Source of the DNA: Tridacna crocea
Lineage: Eukaryota > Mollusca > Bivalvia > Cardiida > Cardiidae
DNA: 64,000 nt
Direction: 5' to 3'
Assembly: GCA_943736015.1 (NCBI GenBank)
Contig: OX031063.1
Span: forward strand, 33,448,172-33,512,171
Shown here one piece after another: positions 58,401 through 64,000 of this stretch. A model generated the notes under the pieces. It had not been told where the DNA came from, ran no database searches, and was given only the letters and a program-made list of their open reading frames with translations. Positions within the stretch are counted from its first letter, which is position 1; each line of letters starts with the position of its first letter. The position numbers were made by a program, and so were the translations under genes.

Positions 58401-61400
58401 ACGTTTAAATGGTATAATTTTAATCTAAATGTACTAGATCTACGTCTTTTATTGAGCCACTAAATTCAACTTTCTATAGTTTCATGGTATGTTTAAATAA
58501 AAGAATTTAAACGACAAAGCCATTTCATTAGCACATGTTTAGGAAGGACGTTATTTATCGAAGATTCAAGATCTCGTAATTTACATTTAGAACGATGTCT
58601 GGAGGCCGGATATTGCTTTGAAGAACTCTGTGTTGGACTACCAGGAGTTAGGCGCAGACAGTCTGAACGTTGAGGTTGAAAGTATCGGTAGCGTGAACTG
58701 GTTTCCTTTCCAGGTATATGGTTGTTTATTCTTTTTTTGCATCGCGACAGTTCTATCGTCTTTATTTTAGATACACCAGCTGGTGTTTCTACGCAAATGT
58801 ATACCATTAAAAATAAACATGTTGACCAGTATCCAAAACAGATTCAGAAGAAAGGAAGAAATTCCGCACCAGAGCTTAGAAGCGTCTTTAAGTCACAATA
58901 AGCGCTATGGATTTTGCTTCAGATTTTTTGGCGGTGGGGGGTGTAATAACGCAAGAATTATTACAGTGTAAAGAAATTTCTCGCGATCTGATTGAATAAT
59001 ATGTCCCATGAAATATTCCTGTTAACAGGCAAAATCCACGTCAAAGCAGTTCCAAAATGGCGACGTCGATCGATACGAGCCCCATGAGAGACAAACATAC
59101 TGAGTAGTATGCACTATATTATAACTAGTTTCTTTAATGGTTGTCATTAAAGCGGAAATAATGAAATAATTATTTTTGAAAATAAAGAATAAGTTACATG
59201 TACTATCGTTTAATTCTAAACCAAATGCACGGGGTTAAAACGAGCCATTCTATCTGTTTGTCTGTCTGTTAGGACAGATATCAGTATTAAATTCCATGCC
59301 AAGAACTAATAGAAATTCATGCAGGTGTTCCTTATGATGTTTGCCGGGGTTGTTTTTTTTAATCAAATAGGGTGTAAGGGTGTAATAGGAAAAAGGGGCT
59401 TCGTGTATATTCCTGTAAAGGATCAATATATCTTCAACTCAAAATTCTTGACGAAATTCATGAAACTTTGTACATCTGTTCCATAGGATAGTTCACCAAT
59501 ATCATTATTTTAACTTTTGTAATCAAATGTCGTGTTATGGAAAAAGGAGCATTTACATAATTATATTTTCATTATGGATTAATATCTCTTTTACTACAGG
59601 ACAAAATTTTATGACAAGCAAGTTGTGAAGACTTGAGAAGTCTAAGGTCTTACACACTTAATGTTAAAAGGATAACCTAATGGCCTTTTAAGGCTACCAC
59701 TGGTCGGTTACTTTTGCCAAAAATCATTAAAAGCATAATCACACACCTTGAGGTTGTTTAGCTCCACTCTTGAAAAAGAATTCATTTAATGTCTATCGCA
59801 TTGACTTCATCAAGTTACGCACCAAACTGCACGTTTTACCTAGGTTTCAGTGACGCCATTGTTCAGTGACGTCAATTTTCATAGAATTGGAACACTATGA
59901 CAGGAAATTCTATTTCGTCAGGGTATATAATTTGTGACACCATAAATTAGCATTATCTCCCGCTAGAAAGCATTCTATAAATACATATGTATTTAATTTG
60001 GGCATTTGTGTACAGAACCGGACTACTTATCTACACCACAACCATTACTTTGAACTCCAAACTGAAATACGCGTTTACTCAATAAAACGCAAGTGAGAAG
60101 GCCTACCTGGTACGATTCATTCAGGTATGTCTAGCAGTCTAGAGAAATCTGGATCTAAAACAGGCCTGATTTTTCCTCAAACTTATTGATAGAAGCCATT
60201 TTCCCAGCTACTACTTTATAGCACGTATTACTATAATCCCCCGAATATAAGGGGAGTGATGCGTCATATAAAACAGGTCGAATCTTCGAGGACTATGGCA
60301 TGCGCAGACAACGCATAAAAAAACAATAAAATTTCACTGAATACAGTTTGGAACGGTAAAAAACTTTGCAGTATAATAAATTCGTGGTCGCCTCCGGTTG
60401 GGGGCCACATGATTCGCCATACCTGTGAACAAGTTTCCATGTACCTTGCCACCTGACCGTGCAACTAATACTTTACAGAATGAAAGATGATGTGGTAAAT
60501 AACGTAATGCAAAACTTGCACTATTTGGAACAACATTCATTCTGTACATTTCTTGTGTTATCAACCTAAAATTGCCGAGCAAAATCCATGATATGGAGCC
60601 TAAATTATTATTGAAATAACTTCCTATTGTCTACAAATATATCGACACATTGATTTCATGAAATATAGGAGTAGACCACTTACTCTTTCGGGTAAAATGG
60701 GTAGATTTCTCTTTGCAGGTATTTCAGTCATCTTGTCATGTTGATACTACAAACTTTCCCTTCGATGCACAGACATGTCATTTGATTTTTGTGGCCTGGA
60801 GTTATTCGAAAGCTCAGGTAAAATTTCAAAAACGACATTTTTGATATATAATATAAAAAACAATATACCAGATAATAAAGATGAGACAAATTAAAGCTGT
60901 AAATGATACGAACAGAGTAACGCTACTCTGCTTTGCGTATCTTTCACCAGTATGATTCGTGGCCCCAGACATCAATTTTAGTAGCCCGTCTACTTGCCGT
61001 AGATCAGACAGACAAAGTTACTCATGGAATAGCTGTATTTATAAGGTACAAGAGTATGTCAAACTATGATAATATTCTCGTTCTATGACGCTGACAAAAT
61101 ATATGCATTGATCCTACATCTATGAAATGATACTACTTGGTCTATTTATAGGTTCAGATGGTCGGTGGATCAAGAGGTATCAACCTAGACCAGTACGTAG
61201 AAAATCCATTATGGACGATTCTCGATTCGGACTGGTCCTCGGAATTAGTGGAGGGCGAGGCTGCCATCAAGTTTACTATCAAGATGAAGAGAAAGCCTCT
61301 GCACGTCTTGTTGACCATAATCATGCCGATAGTAATGTTGGCGGTACTGAATGTGTTCGTATTTATACTACCGTGTGAGAGCGGCGAAAGATCAGGTTAT

Positions 61401-61925
61401 GCTATCACAGTTTTCTTGTCGTTGGTCGTGTTTTTGACAGTCGTGTCGACTACTTTACCAGCTTCTTCGGATACAGTCGGCATATTTTCTATTTACGTCA
61501 TGATTCAGACTCTCCAGAGCACAATAATTACGTTGATGGCTTTGATCACGATTAGACTTAGTGCGAAAGAGACTGATGTGCCACCATGGATGGTCAAGTT
61601 TGTTTATTTCACAGAGAGTTTGTCGTGTAACGGAACGAGTATGCGAGGAAAGCCTAAAGTAGAACCGTATGAAGAAAAGCGGAAGGGGACAGTCAAAGAC
61701 ATTGTCTTGCAGGAATTTGACGAGACTTTGAGAAACAGTCAAGAAAAGAGCGTCGCCTTCAAAGAAATATCTGTGCAAGAGAAATCAGCTCTGTCTGAGA
61801 CGCTGAAAGAAATCAACTGGCCCGTGGCCGTTCGTACCATTGATTTCATACTTTTTATAATAAATTGTGCCAGCGTCGTTTTTTCAACCGCTGTTTGCTT
61901 CTATATGGTTGCAACTTCGGATTAA
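55343..61925 (+). CDS. Cys-loop (nicotinic acetylcholine receptor-like) ligand-gated channel subunit, 5 exons, 436 aa predicted
   Basis: The exons are 55343-55499, 57392-57549, 58591-58713, 60719-60817 and 61152-61925, with intron phases 1,0,0,0. The protein has a signal peptide (1-20), the extracellular domain with loop D VTWTDDYLTW, loop A WAPSDFGG and loop B AWSY, and a Cys loop Cys152-Cys166 with FPFDAQT. Four transmembrane helices follow. The PCESGER linker with Glu at -1' predicts a cation channel. M2 has Thr 6' and Leu 9', but Thr rather than Glu at 20'. Loop C has no vicinal cysteines. The four downstream exons match the minus-strand gene in length exactly, so the two are paralogues. 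Ligand and partners are unknown. Candidate polyadenylation signals lie at 62689-62694 and 63156-63161. Confidence 0.9.
55500..57391 (+). other. Receptor (+) intron 1; nothing recognised
   Basis: 1.9 kb of AT-rich DNA with chance frames only (for example 56676-56918). Confidence 0.4.
57392..57549 (+). CDS. nAChR-like (+) exon 2: loops D and A
   Basis: It is 158 nt with acceptor attacag and donor gtaatc. It encodes VFVDFFLLSINSLSEVSET, then TTGYLWVTWTDDYLTWAPSD and an FGGIHIYHWPQ end. It aligns residue for residue with the minus-strand exon 33022-33179. Confidence 0.9.
57550..58590 (+). other. Receptor (+) intron 2
   Basis: Contains the ggacagtgtagatcaaaaat repeat (about 57750-57840) and a half-copy of the gtattcaccaacca MITE (57845-57970, ending gttggtgaacacggacc). 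Confidence 0.5.
58591..58713 (+). CDS. nAChR-like (+) exon 3
   Basis: It is 123 nt, acceptor acatttag, donor gtatat, phase 0. It encodes NDVWRPDIALKNSVLDYQEL followed by a strand ending VNWFPFQ. It was located by expecting the VWxPDI block between the loop A exon and the Cys-loop exon; its length matches the paralogue's exon 3. Confidence 0.9.
58714..60718 (+). other. Receptor (+) intron 3 with scattered foldback-element pieces
   Basis: 58972-59090 (aagaaatttctcgcgatctg, ccaaaatggcgacgtcgatc), 59800-59930 (gtgacgtcaattttcat, gacaggaaattctattt) and 60330-60480 (cctgtgaacaagtttccatg) match successive arms of the element at 17885-19400. Confidence 0.6.
60719..60817 (+). CDS. nAChR-like (+) exon 4: Cys loop and loop B
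   Basis: It is 99 nt, acceptor ctttgcag, donor gtaaaa, phase 0. It encodes VFQSSCHVDTTNFPFDAQTC, then HLIFVAWSYSKAQ. The 13-residue Cys loop and loop B Trp are present. Confidence 0.92.
61152..61925 (+). CDS. nAChR-like (+) exon 5: loop C to M4
   Basis: The acceptor tttatag gives VQMVGG, matching VIMVGG in the paralogue. Using the alternative AG six bases further in would drop two residues and spoil that match. The exon contains the cysteine-free loop C region, M1 (LLTIIMPIVMLAVLNVFVFI), PCESGER, M2 (YAITVFLSLVVFLTVVSTTL), M3 (FSIYVMIQTLQSTIITLMAL), a loop rich in Lys and Glu, M4 (IDFILFIINCASVVFSTAVC) and stop TAA at 61923-61925. Confidence 0.93.
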   Translation, partial: VQMVGGSRGINLDQYVENPLWTILDSDWSSELVEGEAAIKFTIKMKRKPLHVLLTIIMPIVMLAVLNVFVFILPCESGERSGYAITVFLSLVVFLTVVSTTLPASSDTVGIFSIYVMIQTLQSTIITLMALITIRLSAKETDVPPWMVKFVYFTESLSCNGTSMRGKPKVEPYEEKRKGTVKDIVLQEFDETLRNSQEKSVAFKEISVQEKSALSETLKEINWPVAVRTIDFILFIINCASVVFSTAVCFYMVATSD

Positions 61926-64000
61926 ATGGCAAAAACAAGCTATTTTAGTGCGGGTTTTGTGTTGGAAACTTTAACATACTAATCATTTCTCGTGTAAAAG
62001 TATGTTGTTGATTGATCGGTGCATGATAACATTTTTTTTTTCGAGGAGAAACGTATACATGAGACTTGAGATAAATGTTGATACTGATTTCAAACAGTAG
62101 AGATACTAACGTCTTATCGAGATAAATAGATATTACAAGCGGACATAGTCATCACTTATTCGCTTGTTGGATGAAATTATTAAAAGTAATCAGACTCAAT
62201 GCTCATGATGGATTAGAGAGGCACTGTGTGTATTTGATTGTATAATGTTTAATGTGTTTTGAACATTATTTGAGATACATCGCTATTGCAATATACAGCC
62301 GTCGACAGGAGCAGGAACTTTATAATATTTGGGCCGTGTTCTGTGAAAAAGGTGGTTTAATGCATCTGCAAAACCTTTCGACCCAGGTCAGCCTGCGCAG
62401 TCCGCGCAGGCTGACCTGGGTCAAAACTTTTTGCTCTTGGTAAATTTTCGAAGAGCGATTCTACGCAATCACTCTGTTGGTCTTTAGACAAAATGGATCC
62501 TTTTCACGAGATACCGTAACTTACATGGAGTAATGCAACACGAAGGTGCATTAAAATCCCCTTTTGTTCAAGTGCAGCACAAGTATATAAAACAACGAGT
62601 CACAAATGGATTCCCACATTGTGTTTCATTTAAATTGAATGCTGTTATTATAATTGCTTCTTTTATTGCTATTGCATTCGCCGTCGTCAATAAATAATTA
62701 TTCTCAAGCATACGAGGTTGTATTTCCATTATTTTAGCAGCTTTACAAGTTCGATTTAATCGACGAGTTGTTTTGAACTTTAATGTTTTCAAAATACGCT
62801 GTTATGCAAGTCTTTTTTTTTTCTTTAACTTTTATCTGAACTTACAGTTTTTACAGCTTTTTGAGGACTCGATAAGAATGGTACCGACCTCGGACAGATA
62901 GTTGAGTAAAATCTACTTCTCAGGCATCTTTGTACGATATATTATAATTGTCTGTCCTTGCATTTAAGCCTTTCAAATCGTTTTTGAACTGTTGCCTTCT
63001 TTTCGAAGGTATACTGGCATGAGCTTTTAGTTACCCTCCGTCCCTAGTCTGGCCTTTAAAGATTGCACATGTGTAGCCTATCCCACTATATGAATCAAAG
63101 CAACTAAGTTCTTTTTATGGACTCAATGTTAATTCTGAAACTGTTAAAGAATTTCAATAAAAACTTTCAAGCCGGTAGTAAAACGCCGAAAAAAAGTTAA
63201 TCAATCTCTATCTTATTTTTCCAGGAATATATCACCTCATCGGACATTGTAGATGCATGTTCTGTGCAGTCTAATCTTCATCTGCACTGTCTGCAAAAGG
63301 CGATTGAATCGCGCTTAGTAGCCTTTTGGGTAATTTCTTCTGAGAAACGGGAAAAGGTGGGGTAAAAAGAAAAACTTATATAACAATAAAAATAAAACTT
63401 TCTCACTAAGCTTTTAAAATGTGTATGAATTATACTTTTATGATCTCGGTTTTTATGACTGGTTTTAACGCCTTGAATGTTCACGTCCATTCTGTGGTCA
63501 GTTGTTTCCTTCTTTTTTTCAAAAACATTGTCGGTGATAACGATTACTATTTTTAAGCAAGTGCTTGCACATCTTCCGGAAATGTTTCCCTATCATAGGA
63601 AAACGAGATCGTCCTTTCTTTCAAGACTGTCTCATTGTCAATTGTCAAATTTGTAGGTATATAAAGTGACGGGTTGAACAGATATCAAATTATTTCATAT
63701 GAGGTAATGGGTTAAACCATACATATCTCATAATAATTTATATACATGTATTCACATTTGCTAGATCTACATGTACATGTACGTGAGCTATGCTATGGCA
63801 AAAGGAGGCTTAATCCATATCCGTGGTGCATGAGTAAGTCATCACAGTATTATACACCTCTTAAATCCGTTTCGTACAAATGCCTGCTAAATTATGAGGT
63901 ACACTGGTCCATGCAGACAATTGACCGAAAGCAAAATGTTTCGACCCAGGTAAGCCTGGTCGATACTAATGGTAAACGCATGAACCCCCTTTTCATAAAT
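61926..64000. other. 3' flank of receptor (+)
   Basis: Candidate AATAAA sites at 62689 and 63156. A perfect hairpin at about 62381-62424 (gacccaggtcagcctgcgca / tgcgcaggctgacctgggtc) is a small MITE type also glimpsed at 46738 and 63942. The gatccaag-type repeat recurs near 63240. No further gene. Confidence 0.5.

Overview
This is eukaryotic, AT-rich, intron- and transposon-dense DNA. It is most likely from a bivalve mollusc. That placement rests on an expanded-type Cys-loop receptor pair, a MIEAP-domain gene, and palindromic MITEs and tandem-repeat (Pearl-like) elements of kinds common in bivalve genomes. The species is not determined. Only about 3.3 kb of the 64 kb is convincingly coding.

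Left third (1-28.3 kb). The 3' half of a plus-strand gene carries a mitochondria-eating-protein (MIEAP/SPATA18-type) C-terminal domain, with exons at 1392-1593, 3121-3219, 6051-6146 and 8593-8898 (stop). A large tandem segmental duplication begins near its third exon. Unit A (about 6.04-19.88 kb) is followed head-to-tail by unit B (about 19.88-28.29 kb). Unit B keeps a splice-competent copy of exon 3 (19897-19992) but has lost the terminal exon, so it is a gene fragment. Comparing A with B works as a built-in empty-site assay: several mobile elements are present in one unit and absent from the other, which exposes their boundaries.

Middle (29.0-41.8 kb). A minus-strand five-exon Cys-loop (nicotinic-like) receptor gene encodes a predicted 434 residues. 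Its 8.4-kb first intron holds an approximately 6.2-kb decayed transposon. The transposon's long terminal inverted repeats are themselves arrays of hairpin-bearing minisatellite monomers with a four-monomer higher-order period, and its interior has remnants of a spliced transposase-like gene.

Right (41.8-64 kb). Between the two receptor genes lie palindromic MITEs, a TTAA-flanked MITE, a 1.16-kb inverted-repeat element (47.95-49.11 kb) and a 4.2-kb inverted duplication (50.87-55.03 kb). A second receptor gene on the plus strand (55343-61925) encodes a predicted 436 residues. It has the same five-exon layout, and four of its exons match the minus-strand gene exactly in length. The receptors are head to head, with start codons 13.6 kb apart, and look like ancient paralogues. 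Both are predicted cation channels without the loop-C vicinal cysteines, and they differ at the M2 20' ring (Glu versus Thr).

No CRISPR array, rRNA or functional tRNA gene was seen. All tRNA-like sequences look like SINE heads.
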